Assembly (NCBI RefSeq): GCF_001426085.1
Contig: NZ_LMRR01000043.1
Span: forward strand, 124,001 to 188,000
Length of the DNA stretch: 64,000 bases
Origin: Rhodococcus sp. Leaf278
Lineage (GTDB): Bacteria; Actinomycetota; Actinomycetes; Mycobacteriales; Mycobacteriaceae
Direction of reading: 5' to 3'
Position numbers and translations under genes: made by a program. The notes beneath the pieces were generated by a model that saw only the letters and a list, made by a program, of their open reading frames with translations, was not told the DNA's origin and searched no databases. Position 1 is the first letter of the stretch. Each line of letters begins with the position of its first letter. Shown here in pieces: positions 40,237 to 49,190 of this stretch.

Positions 40237-41409
40237 ATGACCACGACAGCTCTGCACCGCTCCTCCATCACGTCTCGGCGCGGCGACGATACCGAGCGGC
40301 CGCGCAAGTGGCCGGTGCTCTCCGACCTCGACCACCCGAGCCAGATCTTCGAACACATCACCCCCAACTGGTTCGCCTCGGTCATGGGCACCGGTATCGT
40401 CGCCAACGCCGCCGCCACCCTGCCCGCCCACATCCCCGGACTGCACGTGTTCGCAACGATCGTGTGGATCGCAGCGTCGGTCGCCTTGATCACACTCTCC
40501 GGTGCCTTCGCAGTGCACTGGATCCGACACCGGCAGTATGCGCGTGAGCACGCCGCGCATCCGGTGATGGTGCAGTTCTACGGCGCACCCCCCATGGCGC
40601 TGCTGACCGTCGGTGCCGGGACGATGCTGCTGGGCAAAGACGTCATCGGAGCGGCGCCCGCAACCGTGATTTTTGCCGTCCTGTGGACCGCTGGCACAGC
40701 CCTCGGGCTGATCACCAGCATTCTCGTGCCCTACCTGATGATCACCGCCCACGATCACCAGACCGCCGTCGCACTCCCGGCGTGGTTGATGCCCGTCGTA
40801 CCGCCGATGGTGTCCGCCTCCACCGGTGCGCTGCTGCTCCCTCATATCGCGGATGGGCAATGGCGCCTGGCCATGCTGTCCGGTTGCTACGCGATGTTCG
40901 GGCTGTCACTGATCATCGGAATGCTGACCATGACGCTCATCTACGGACGGCTCGTCCACGGCGGAATCCCGCCGGTCCAGGCAGCACCGACGGTGTGGAT
41001 CACCCTCGGCATGATCGGTCAATCGATCACCGCCGCGAACCTGCTCGGCAACGATGCACCCTTGGTGTTCACCGGCGAGACCGCCTCCGTCGCAACCGGC
41101 CTGCACGTGTTCGGCATTCTGTACGGACTGACGATGGGCGGCTTCGGCGTCTTGATGTTCACCCTCGCAACCGCCCTCACCATCCATGCCGCCCAGAAGG
41201 GACTGACATTCTCACTGACCTGGTGGTCGTTCACCTTCCCCATCGGCACCTGCGTCACCGGTGCCACTGCCCTCGGCGGCGCTCTGGGGTCGGCCGCGGT
41301 CGAGGCCCTTGCAATCGGACTGTATGCGGCCTTGCTCGCAGCCTGGGGCACAGTCGCCGCCCACACTCTCCGCGGCAGCGTGCAAGGAAAACTTTTTCAA
41401 CCCAGCTGA
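40237..41409 (+). CDS. TDT-family (tellurite/dicarboxylate, SLAC1-like) transporter
   Basis: The 390-residue membrane protein has about ten hydrophobic segments and the TDT start ITPNWFASVMGTGIVANAA. Members transport C4-dicarboxylates, sulfite or other anions, or confer tellurite resistance. The sequence does not discriminate between these. ATG at 40237 follows GGAAG. Its regulator is most likely the LysR protein immediately upstream. Confidence 0.85.
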   Translation: MTTTALHRSSITSRRGDDTERPRKWPVLSDLDHPSQIFEHITPNWFASVMGTGIVANAAATLPAHIPGLHVFATIVWIAASVALITLSGAFAVHWIRHRQYAREHAAHPVMVQFYGAPPMALLTVGAGTMLLGKDVIGAAPATVIFAVLWTAGTALGLITSILVPYLMITAHDHQTAVALPAWLMPVVPPMVSASTGALLLPHIADGQWRLAMLSGCYAMFGLSLIIGMLTMTLIYGRLVHGGIPPVQAAPTVWITLGMIGQSITAANLLGNDAPLVFTGETASVATGLHVFGILYGLTMGGFGVLMFTLATALTIHAAQKGLTFSLTWWSFTFPIGTCVTGATALGGALGSAAVEALAIGLYAALLAAWGTVAAHTLRGSVQGKLFQPS

Positions 41410-41504
41410 ACCGACCGCCGGGTAGTACCCACTCGGAACGCTGATACCGAACGAACAGCGTTGATCCAATCGACCACTGACCCCGGAAAGGACTCACGAT
41501 CACG

Positions 41505-41852
41505 ATGAACACACCGAATGCAGACACACCGACTTCCGATACCCCGAGACGGGGCAGCCGCGGACGCGTCTGGGCACGAGTCACCGAAAATTATCTGACC
41601 TGGCTGTTGCTGATGGCGGGAACAGCTGCTGCGGGGGCCTTTCTCACGGCCCTCGCCGGCGGGTTCGAGGGCTGGACCGTCGTCGCAGCGATCGTGACAG
41701 TGGTGCTGTTCGCGGGATGTTGGTTCTCATATCGAGACGGTGCACGCCGGGGTGCCGCCGAACCACACATCATCCAGTACCACCCCGACAGCCCGGACGA
41801 GGTGATCGACATCGACACCGACACCGGCGAACGCCAGCCCCACCAGGACTGA
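41505..41852 (+). CDS. Small membrane protein of unknown function
   Basis: The 115-residue protein has two hydrophobic helices (about 31-50 and 57-75) flanked by a basic N-terminus and an acidic tail (DEVIDIDTDTGE). GGAAAGGA lies before ATG at 41505. It follows the TDT gene by 95 bp on the same strand and may belong with it. I recognise no family. Confidence 0.65.
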   Translation: MNTPNADTPTSDTPRRGSRGRVWARVTENYLTWLLLMAGTAAAGAFLTALAGGFEGWTVVAAIVTVVLFAGCWFSYRDGARRGAAEPHIIQYHPDSPDEVIDIDTDTGERQPHQD

Positions 41853-41883
41853 CCGGTCGGAGGCAGCAGCAGCACGATCCGCC

Positions 41884-42519
41884 CTACCTCAGCACAGTGC
41901 GGGGTTCAGGTGCCTTCTCCAGGTGCGTTGCGACCGACAGTGCTGCGTTGATCAACCGCTGGCGAGCAGCCGCCGGTGCGTGTGCGTTGCGAGCCGAGGG
42001 GTGCGGTGCCGCTATCACCGGGAGGAGGCGGGTGGGAGCAGATGCAGTGATGACGCGCATGTAGCCATCGAGAGCCTTCGCACCAAGAACGAAAACCACC
42101 TCCAGTTTCGGCAGCAAGGCCATAAGCTCGCCGACATATGGGCCCGCCTCACCGAGAACGGATGCCGTCGGCGATACCGGATGACCGGCGTCATCGAGCA
42201 CTGCCCACGGCACAATATTCCACTTGACGCACTGCACCCGGTCGATACCCGCGTCGGCGAACACCGATTTCAGCACGGGGTTCGTTCGATCTGGATTGTC
42301 GAACGAACACATGTTGGTCCCGCCCGGACGTATCGTTTTCGGCCCCGGAGACTCCAACAGCACCAGACAGCGAGCCGCGTCGCCGCCGTCGTCGGGATCG
42401 AACAGTGGAATGGACCGTGCAGTGTCGATCCTCCATCGCAACACCGACGCATTGAGTGAGCGGACCGGGGCATCGTGCGCTCGGGCGTGCTTTCCGGACC
42501 ACACGTCATCATCTGTCAT
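41884..42519 (-). CDS. Uracil-DNA glycosylase superfamily protein
   Basis: The 211-residue protein has LVLLESPGPKT, a strand-loop like motif 1 of UDG-fold enzymes, and PHPSARNAHAP, which resembles the leucine-loop HPS motif. This combination fits the wider uracil-DNA glycosylase superfamily, possibly a member acting on other damaged bases. ATG at 42519 is chosen over 42528. Two CsoR-like dyads lie about 220 bp upstream of it. Catalytic activity is uncertain. Confidence 0.7.
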   Translation of the reverse strand: MTDDDVWSGKHARAHDAPVRSLNASVLRWRIDTARSIPLFDPDDGGDAARCLVLLESPGPKTIRPGGTNMCSFDNPDRTNPVLKSVFADAGIDRVQCVKWNIVPWAVLDDAGHPVSPTASVLGEAGPYVGELMALLPKLEVVFVLGAKALDGYMRVITASAPTRLLPVIAAPHPSARNAHAPAAARQRLINAALSVATHLEKAPEPRTVLR

Positions 42520-43023
42520 ACGCCGCACTCACTGCTGACCCACGCCACACGTACTGCTGGCCATGGGGAAACGCACCGTGAGCCGTAGACGCCAGCTCTC
42601 GGTGGCTCGCCTCGACGACCACTGCTGAGCGTTTGACGACTCCGCTGCCTGAACACACCTATGAGATAACCACGACAGGCCGTGTGGTGCCTATTGCACC
42701 CGTCTTCTCATCGACTTCGATTCCAGATCAGGTCGGATACCCCCTAGGGTACTTACATACCCCCCTTGGTATATGCCACAGTGGGTACCGAACCGACCGA
42801 AAGTATGCACGACTTTTCTGGAATGAGTCCGGAAAACGAGCGACGGACCGATGCGGTGCGGCGAACGCAGAGCCAGCGCGTTCGGACTCGGATGTCGATC
42901 CGGGGTACGTCGTCAGCGTCCCGATCTCACTCGACCGCGGTCCAGCCGTTCGGGCGGCCACGCGACCGACACGCTGTCCGAGGCACCGCATCGAAACCTG
43001 CCCGTGTCCGTGACGACTCGGTC
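42520..43023. other. Intergenic region with CsoR-like sites
   Basis: About 500 bases without a credible gene lie between the UDG-like gene and the end of the anti-sigma gene. The only notable structure is the pair of C-rich dyads at 42737-42772. Confidence 0.6.
42737..42772. promoter_or_regulatory. Two CsoR-like copper operator dyads
   Basis: ATACCCCCTAGGGTAC (42737-42752) and ATACCCCCCTTGGTAT (42757-42772) both follow the ATACCCC...GGGGTAT form bound by copper-sensing CsoR. Their spacing is 20 bp, two helical turns. No csoR gene is in the window, so a host CsoR would have to act. The nearest downstream gene on either side is the UDG-like gene on the minus strand. Confidence 0.6.
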
Positions 43024-43701
43024 TCAGCGAGAGGCCCGCGCGATCGTGTTGCCCGCCGGATCGTCGATCACGATCGAGTGGATGTCCTCGACAGAAAGGG
43101 ACGTTGCGCCGGTCACCGCTGCTGCTCGGCTCGCGGTGACCGACCATTGAGCTGCTTGTTGTCGAGTCCCGTCGTTGCCGACCACTTGCAGAGTGAGGAT
43201 GCCTGCGCCGGGGAGTTGTTGAACGTCGACGTCGATCGATGTGCCCCAGGCTTTCGTGGTGAGCTCGAGGTCACCTGTGGCCCCGACGGTGCTCGACAGA
43301 ACGAGCGGGCGGGCACCCGCATCGTTCACCGTTGTCGAATCGTCGGAGCGGGCGAGGGTACTGAGCGGGACGATCGCCGCAGCGACTCCCAGAACGAGGG
43401 TCGCCGACACCGCAGTCCACACTCGCCGCCGCCTCTTCTCGGAGGTCCGTTGATGCCTCATCGCGCTCAGCAGGTGGTCGAGTCGCTGGTCTGCACCGGC
43501 CGTCGAGTGCACCGGTGAGAGATCTGCTGGCTGCCTGCGACGTCGAAGCACTCCTGCGACGGGTGCCAGGACGTCGATTTCGGTTCGGCAGGCAAGGCAG
43601 TCGTCGAGGTGTCGTCGTACCGCTGCTCGGTCGTCGCGCTCGAGTCCGTCGAGTACGTACGCCCCGAGCAGTGGTCGGATCTCGTCGTGCGCTGAGCTCA
43701 T
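43024..43701 (-). CDS. Anti-sigma factor (zinc-binding ZAS, RskA-like)
   Basis: The 225-residue protein starts with a ZAS domain carrying the HxxxCxxC motif (RRHLDDCLACR), then has one membrane helix (about 95-115) and an extracytoplasmic RskA-like domain. It should hold the ECF sigma factor encoded just upstream until a signal causes release. ATG at 43701 overlaps the sigma stop. Extracytoplasmic signal unknown. Confidence 0.88.
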   Translation of the reverse strand: MSSAHDEIRPLLGAYVLDGLERDDRAAVRRHLDDCLACRTEIDVLAPVAGVLRRRRQPADLSPVHSTAGADQRLDHLLSAMRHQRTSEKRRRRVWTAVSATLVLGVAAAIVPLSTLARSDDSTTVNDAGARPLVLSSTVGATGDLELTTKAWGTSIDVDVQQLPGAGILTLQVVGNDGTRQQAAQWSVTASRAAAVTGATSLSVEDIHSIVIDDPAGNTIARASR

Positions 43702-44249
43702 GGAATCAATCCCAACTCGTCGAAGATCCGGCGTAGGGCACGCACAGCGTAATAGGAGCGGGACTTGACCGTGCCGACCGCGATATCGAGGTGCGCGGCC
43801 ACTTCGGAGACGGTTCGACCCTCGTAGTAGATGAGCACGATGACTGCTCGATGCTCCTCGGACAACCGACGCAGCGACTCGTCTATGAGCCACCCGTCGA
43901 GGACCCCGCCCAATTCGTCGTCGATGCACTCGGCGGCGAGTGCGATCTGATCGTGGACGAGAGTCGGCCTGCTCGTGCTCGCCCGCCACTGATCGGTGAG
44001 TACGTTTCGCGCGATGGTCATGAGATAGGACCGCGTCGATGCTGCCGTCACATCGATGCGGTCGATCCCGCGCCACGCGCGCAACATCGTCTCCTGGACG
44101 ATGTCCTCACACTGCTCGCGGGTCTGGGTGTAGCGGCTGACGAATCGAGTCACTGCGTGCTGGTGCTCGCGGAAGAGCGCCGACATGGCGACTTCGGACG
44201 CATCGACGAGCTGGTGGTTGTGCTGTGAGCCGGATTCGACACCGTCCAC
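43698..44249 (-). CDS. ECF (sigma-70 group 4) sigma factor
   Basis: The 183-residue protein has region 2 (ALFREHQHAVTRFV, then DIVQETMLRAWRG) and region 4 (LSEEHRAVIVLIYYEGRTVS, then AVGTVKSRSYYAVRAL). GTG at 44249 directly follows the stop of the DUF302 lipoprotein gene; ATG at 44186 is an alternative nearer the usual start. It is co-transcribed with the lipoprotein and anti-sigma genes, and the lipoprotein is a probable target. Confidence 0.9.
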   Translation of the reverse strand: MDGVESGSQHNHQLVDASEVAMSALFREHQHAVTRFVSRYTQTREQCEDIVQETMLRAWRGIDRIDVTAASTRSYLMTIARNVLTDQWRASTSRPTLVHDQIALAAECIDDELGGVLDGWLIDESLRRLSEEHRAVIVLIYYEGRTVSEVAAHLDIAVGTVKSRSYYAVRALRRIFDELGLIP

Positions 44250-45236
44250 CTAACTGCCCGAGCCGGAAGCGGCATCGGTGAAACCGGTCGTGGCGGCGGC
44301 GACCATGTCGAGAACAGGATTGGTCGGCGAGATCGAATGCCGAGCGGCGAGTACACGGATATCGGGGTGAGCCACGTGAACGATCCCTTCGGCATCCTGC
44401 CACGCCACGTATCGGGCGGGGAGGTCGATCCCCATGGTCTGCTGCGCTCCGACCAGCGCAGTCGAGACCGCAGGATTACCGACGTAGGTGACCATGGTGG
44501 GCCTCAGAGGTGTCTCGGCAGCGGCGGACGCGAGATCGACGGTTGCGACTGTGGGCTGATTCTTGGCCGCGAACGCTGCCTCGTATCGGGCAATGGACGC
44601 TGCAACCGATGCATCACTGGTCTTCTCGACCAGGTATCCCGGCGCTGCGGACACATCGGTGCCCTCTGCGGCGGCCGCCGAGGATCCCGTCGCATCGGAC
44701 GCGGTCGATGCCGAGCCGGCCCGGAGTCCGTCGAGGGCGTCGGACGAGACCGGGATGCCTGCGAGCGTCGCGATGTACTCGGCGGAGTTGTATGCCAGAA
44801 ACACCGTTCCGTTGGCGGCCTGCCAGACCAGGTACTTCTGTGGAAGGTCGATCGCGGCCCGTTGGTCCGCGGCGATCAACGGCGACGCCGCTTTCGGATT
44901 CCCCCCGATCACCACGGTGGTCGGGCGGATCGTCTCACCTGCTCCCTGTGCCAACTTCTCGAAATCCACAGTGGCTGCCACAGCTCCCGCCGTCTCCAGC
45001 GCGCGCTGTACCCGAGAGACCGTGTCACTCACAGAGTAGTTACTGGCGTACACCACCAGTCCGGGTTCGGACGGTGCCACATCGGGTGTCGCAGCCTTCG
45101 CGTCCGCCGACGTGGACACCGGAGTGCTCGACACCGCCACCGAACCGGTGGGTTCGGTGGAACCGCACCCGGCGAGGGCGATCACCGCCGCCGACGCGAG
45201 CAGCGACGTTGCCATACGGAACCTTGAAGTGCTCAT
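44250..45236 (-). CDS. Lipoprotein with two DUF302-like domains
   Basis: The 328-residue product has a lipobox ALAGC near residue 23 and two repeats of a DUF302-like domain (about 60-165 and 200-305). Each repeat ends with the pattern ...IDLPxKYLVWQ... or IDLPARYVAWQDAEG. It is presumably anchored on the outer membrane face. ATG at 45236 is preferred over 45278. Being the first gene of the operon with an ECF sigma and anti-sigma factor, it may act as sensor or effector of that stress response. DUF302 biochemistry is not established. Confidence 0.8.
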   Translation of the reverse strand: MSTSRFRMATSLLASAAVIALAGCGSTEPTGSVAVSSTPVSTSADAKAATPDVAPSEPGLVVYASNYSVSDTVSRVQRALETAGAVAATVDFEKLAQGAGETIRPTTVVIGGNPKAASPLIAADQRAAIDLPQKYLVWQAANGTVFLAYNSAEYIATLAGIPVSSDALDGLRAGSASTASDATGSSAAAAEGTDVSAAPGYLVEKTSDASVAASIARYEAAFAAKNQPTVATVDLASAAAETPLRPTMVTYVGNPAVSTALVGAQQTMGIDLPARYVAWQDAEGIVHVAHPDIRVLAARHSISPTNPVLDMVAAATTGFTDAASGSGS

Positions 45237-45495
45237 CACGTGTCCTGTCCTCGTGCCCACGCCAGCGGTGGGCTTCACTGTGGTGTACGCACACCGAGCC
45301 TGAGGGGTTCACCCGAACCGAAGTTCCCTCCGGCGATTGCTCCCGGAATGTCGGTGCACCGGAGGGCGACACAGTCGAGTTCACGCAAGCGGAGATCTGA
45401 TCGATCGGTTCACCCCGGTCTCGTCGAGCGTCTCCACGCCACAGAAGCGGCCTGAACGGGTGCAGGGACCATCTTCGCGGCACGAACGGCCGACC

Positions 45496-46590
45496 TCACG
45501 GCGGCACTTCTGCCTCGACGAATTCGAGAAGCCGCTTCAACAGTGAATCCGCACGCTCTTCGACGTCGTCGAGCGTCGAATCGACGCCACCGAGTAGCTG
45601 GTGTGCGTCTCGGCGTGCCCGAGTCCCGTGTTCGTAGTAGCCGGGGTCGAGTAGCGAAGCCGAGGCGGGCTTGGGTACGAGATCTGTGCTCGGCTGCCGT
45701 GCCTGCACCGAATGGTGTCGGTGCACAGGTGCTCGTCCGTCCAGGTGCGCTCGAACGATGTCGGCGACCGCATGGGCGGTAAGTGCAGTCGCAGTCAGCG
45801 GGGTGTGACCCCACCGGTCGATTGCGGTCGACAGCGGCTGTCGACCGGCCGGATCGACGTACCGGTCGAATCCGCTGAGCCCGGTACCGCCCACGGCATC
45901 GAGAGCGTCGGCGAGCATTCGAGTGTTCGGGTACCGCGTGTGATGGCCCAGCACCTCCAACCAGCGCTGGAACACCGTCCGCGGCGAGATACCCGTCTCC
46001 ATCAGTGCGAGAGGAGTGACGGTGCGAACGCCGCGGCCTGTGTCGATACGAAGGGCATCGATCCTCGGATCGGCGGTGACGTCGCAGGGCCGCAGGGCCG
46101 CGATCTGGGTGTACGGCAGACCGGTCGAGGCAAAGACCAGGACGAGGGCGTCTCGCCGCGCGAACAGTTCGGACGGCCAACCGGATTCGGGGAGGCGCGC
46201 GATGACGCCGCCGATCACGGCTGCCAGCTCGTGCAGGCGCGCCGTACGCGCCACGTCCAGCGCAGCCCGGACGACCTCCGCACGGCCCGGCTGGGGTAAC
46301 AGGTGCCGGGAATGGGCGGCGTCGATCACCGCGATCCGGCGGCGCTGGGTCGTGGACGCCGCGGGGTGCGCCGAGAGGAACCGAGCAAGTGAATCCGGGG
46401 AGGCCGCCAGTGGTGTTTCGTCATGGGCGGTGCACCAGTCCTCGAACAGTGACCACGTGTGCCGATCCCGCTTCGGCACCGCCACGTTCGTGATATCCGC
46501 TGGTCGAATCGAACCGGTGCAGTCGTCGTGGTCAGCATCTACCCCGGTCGCCCTATCGGCGTTCACGGGTGAAGTCACACGCCCGGTCAT
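45496..46590 (-). CDS. Catalytically degenerate tyrosine recombinase-like partner
   Basis: The 364-residue protein resembles phage integrases in its SAM-like N-terminal part (SLFEDWCTAHDETPLAASP) and domain order, but box I reads STGLPYTQIAALRP with the catalytic arginine replaced, and no HxxR or GH-Tyr signature is visible. ATG at 46590 overlaps the stop of the active recombinase (ATGA), so both are made together. A plausible role is an accessory subunit in resolution, as TnpT assists TnpS in Tn4651. A diverged paralogue lies at 28959. Confidence 0.75.
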   Translation of the reverse strand: MTGRVTSPVNADRATGVDADHDDCTGSIRPADITNVAVPKRDRHTWSLFEDWCTAHDETPLAASPDSLARFLSAHPAASTTQRRRIAVIDAAHSRHLLPQPGRAEVVRAALDVARTARLHELAAVIGGVIARLPESGWPSELFARRDALVLVFASTGLPYTQIAALRPCDVTADPRIDALRIDTGRGVRTVTPLALMETGISPRTVFQRWLEVLGHHTRYPNTRMLADALDAVGGTGLSGFDRYVDPAGRQPLSTAIDRWGHTPLTATALTAHAVADIVRAHLDGRAPVHRHHSVQARQPSTDLVPKPASASLLDPGYYEHGTRARRDAHQLLGGVDSTLDDVEERADSLLKRLLEFVEAEVPP

Positions 46591-47759
46591 AGACCGAGTT
46601 CGGTGACCGCGTTGCCGACCAGAGGGGCGTGCTCGCGGGCATATGTCTCGACCATTGCGGGTGTGGTGTGCCCGGTCTGGCGCATGATCGCATGTGCATC
46701 GGCACCGTTACGGAAGGCTTGGGTGACGAATCCTGCCCGCAGGGAATGGCCGCCGAGCTGCATGACAGTCTCGGGGTCGTACCCGGCGTGAGCTGCGCGG
46801 CGGCGGATCGCCGCATGGACCGCTGCCCCGGACAACACAGTGTCGGAGAGGTTGCCGTTCTTGCGGACAGACCGGAACAGCGGCGACCGTTTCTCGGCGG
46901 TCGGCAGGGTGCCGCGGCAGAGATGGGAGTCGAATTGTGCTGCGCGAGAAAGCAGTCGAATGACGGCGGCTCTGCCCCCGGTGTCGAACGCGGCGACGAT
47001 CTGCAGCCATCGCACCCACGCGCAGACCGGGCAGGATTCGTGGCAGTCGGTGAACGGAAGCGCTTTCACCGTTCCGATGCCGGTTCCGTCCTGGTCGGTC
47101 TTCGATCTTCGGATCCGTACGTGCGCACCGTCGAGACGGTCGCGGCGCACATCGCGGCATTCCAGCGCTACGAGTTCGCTGCGTCGAAATGCGCCGGTGT
47201 ATCCCATCAGCAGCAGCGCGGTGTCGCGGCGTTCGAGCACCTCCGACGCCCACCCCGCTGTAGTGCGTCGGGCGTGGTCGACGATCGTGGTGATGTCGGA
47301 GGTCAGCAGCGGTGCGCGCGGGTTGCGGGGCCGCTCCCCCGCCGACGCGTAGTCCCGCCGGATACCGGCGAGGGTGGCGCGCACCATCTCGTGCCCGCAC
47401 GGGTTGTCGTGTCCGGTAGCGCGGTGGCGGTCGGCGATCGCCGCAATCCACTTGCCGAACGTCGCGGCCGCGTACGCCCGCGTCCCGTCGACGGTGAGCG
47501 TGTCGGCCGCGGCGACGAGGTAGGCCGCCACTGTCGCGGGATGCGCCGGCAACGCGTGGTGCCCGGCGACGGTGCACCAGGTCTCGAAGCGTCGCCACGC
47601 CGAGGTGTAGGCCCGGCGGGTACCGGTCGAGCGGGACGCGGCCATGGAACGCTCGATCCGAGCAGCAACCTCGGGCGGTAGGTCTGGAAACACCGCCGCG
47701 GCACCCGGCACGACAGCCGGGATCGTGGTCGGGCCGTCTACGAGCTGGCGATCTGTCAT
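46587..47759 (-). CDS. Tyrosine recombinase linked to the tni operon
   Basis: The 390-residue protein has the full catalytic set: Arg about 192 (GAFRRSEL), Lys about 220 (RRSKTD), His338-x2-Arg341 (GGHSLRAGF), His364 (TGHTTPAM) and nucleophile Tyr373 (VETYAR). It follows tniQ on the same strand at the place where tniR sits in Tn402/Tn5053, so it probably resolves transposition cointegrates. ATG at 47759 is used; the upstream continuation of the frame looks non-coding. The last 38 residues recur as a fragment at 31297. Confidence 0.88.
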   Translation of the reverse strand: MTDRQLVDGPTTIPAVVPGAAAVFPDLPPEVAARIERSMAASRSTGTRRAYTSAWRRFETWCTVAGHHALPAHPATVAAYLVAAADTLTVDGTRAYAAATFGKWIAAIADRHRATGHDNPCGHEMVRATLAGIRRDYASAGERPRNPRAPLLTSDITTIVDHARRTTAGWASEVLERRDTALLLMGYTGAFRRSELVALECRDVRRDRLDGAHVRIRRSKTDQDGTGIGTVKALPFTDCHESCPVCAWVRWLQIVAAFDTGGRAAVIRLLSRAAQFDSHLCRGTLPTAEKRSPLFRSVRKNGNLSDTVLSGAAVHAAIRRRAAHAGYDPETVMQLGGHSLRAGFVTQAFRNGADAHAIMRQTGHTTPAMVETYAREHAPLVGNAVTELGL

Positions 47760-47963
47760 GGCTGGACTGTAGCGGGCCCTCCCGACAGACTTCTCAGGCC
47801 GAAAGCACGCTGAGCAGGCGTTTCCGCGGAGACGGTGCGGGAAGGAAAATTCTCGTCGGTCACCGCACACATACCGTTGGTGACTATGACCCCGGCGCGA
47901 AAACGAGCTCCTCGGCTGTCGCCGCGCGTGCATCGCGGACGACCCCGCTCCATCGGGCGATAG

Positions 47964-49175
47964 TTATGTCGCCGGATGGTGCAACGGGATCCCGTGGTCG
48001 AGGAACAGTTGCACCGTCTCATCGAGCTCCGCCGCGGTGCGGCACCCCCAGCGCAGAAAGTTGTACAACGAACTGGCGGATGCGGGATCGACGCGCGCTG
48101 CCGCGATGGCGGCCTCGGCCGCAGCGTGCGCGTCAGCCCATAAATCGCGCTCGGGTGCGGGATAAGACGAGCGCGTCGGAGCGGTCCCAGGATCGACCGG
48201 CTCATACGGTCGTGGGCTCAGCAGAGATGCGTGCGCACCGCCGGCATCGATCTCACCGCTCTCGACCATCGCAATGCCGATCGCTGCGGCCTCGAGGACT
48301 GTCGCCTGCTCGTCCCAGTGCAGGTCCTCGAACGGAACCCACGCTGTCCGCAACGGGCGAGAACGACCGGCGGCCCTCCAGATCGCAACGAGCCTCGTCG
48401 CCCACCGTCCGGTGCGAACCAGTGGCGAGGACACTTCGTCGACGACGGTGCGCAGAAGCCGAAACCAGACTGCGGCATGTACCCGGCCTGGGCCGAGTTC
48501 CACCCATCCCGTCGTCAGAGCCTCGGTGCTGCGCCGATCGAGGTCCGTGACCGCTGAGGGAACCGGAACGGGCGAGACCCGTTCGTCCGAACCGAACCGG
48601 ACCTGATCCCAGAAGATTGCATGACCAGGGAAAGCAGAGCAGGGTTCGAGTCGACAACGGTGGTCGAGGCAGCTGCTCAGCACCGGATATTGCTGCAGCA
48701 GAGTCATGTTGATATCAGCAGTGGATTCGAGGCTGTCGAGACATGCCGGGCATGCCCGACTGCGCGGAGCGCTCGCCCACGGCAACCATGCCTCGCTCGT
48801 GGGTGTGCGACGTCGTCGATCCTCCCTCGCGAGGTCGGCCGGTAGCAGGATCGAGAATTGGTGGACGTAGGTGTCGAAGTCGCAGTCGGCGGGGTCGGTG
48901 CTGTCGAGCAGCCACGGTGTCCACCCCGCCAACGTCATCATCCGCACCCTCTCTACCGGGACTGCGCCGCGTCCGGCCAGCTCGGCGAGTATCGGCTCCG
49001 GTGTGTAGCGGTCGAGATCCTCGACAGAACAATCGATTTCGAGGTCTGCAAGCAGGTCAGAAGGCTTGATGTGCGGATACAGCTCGCATATCCGGGCCAA
49101 CCAGGACGAGAGGGCCTCGCCTGGCAGTGGCGGCGGGTGCAGCGGCCACGGGCGAACGGACGCATCATCGGGCAT
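47964..49175 (-). CDS. tniQ: TniQ-family transposition protein
   Basis: The 403-residue protein has the TniQ start (RPWPLHPPPLPGEALSSWLARI) and a zinc-finger-like central region (RACPACLDSL, then CLDHRCRLEPC). TniQ links target DNA recognition to the TniB ATPase. It lies 15 bp after the tniB stop in the order tniA, tniB, tniQ, the standard arrangement of the family. Confidence 0.9.
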   Translation of the reverse strand: MPDDASVRPWPLHPPPLPGEALSSWLARICELYPHIKPSDLLADLEIDCSVEDLDRYTPEPILAELAGRGAVPVERVRMMTLAGWTPWLLDSTDPADCDFDTYVHQFSILLPADLAREDRRRRTPTSEAWLPWASAPRSRACPACLDSLESTADINMTLLQQYPVLSSCLDHRCRLEPCSAFPGHAIFWDQVRFGSDERVSPVPVPSAVTDLDRRSTEALTTGWVELGPGRVHAAVWFRLLRTVVDEVSSPLVRTGRWATRLVAIWRAAGRSRPLRTAWVPFEDLHWDEQATVLEAAAIGIAMVESGEIDAGGAHASLLSPRPYEPVDPGTAPTRSSYPAPERDLWADAHAAAEAAIAAARVDPASASSLYNFLRWGCRTAAELDETVQLFLDHGIPLHHPAT

Positions 49176-49190
49176 CGCTGCGAGCCGCGT

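Noticed and set aside
42633..43518. Plus-strand frames downstream of the CsoR-like sites
   Set aside because: They run antisense into the anti-sigma factor gene and show no family motif, so they were not called as genes.
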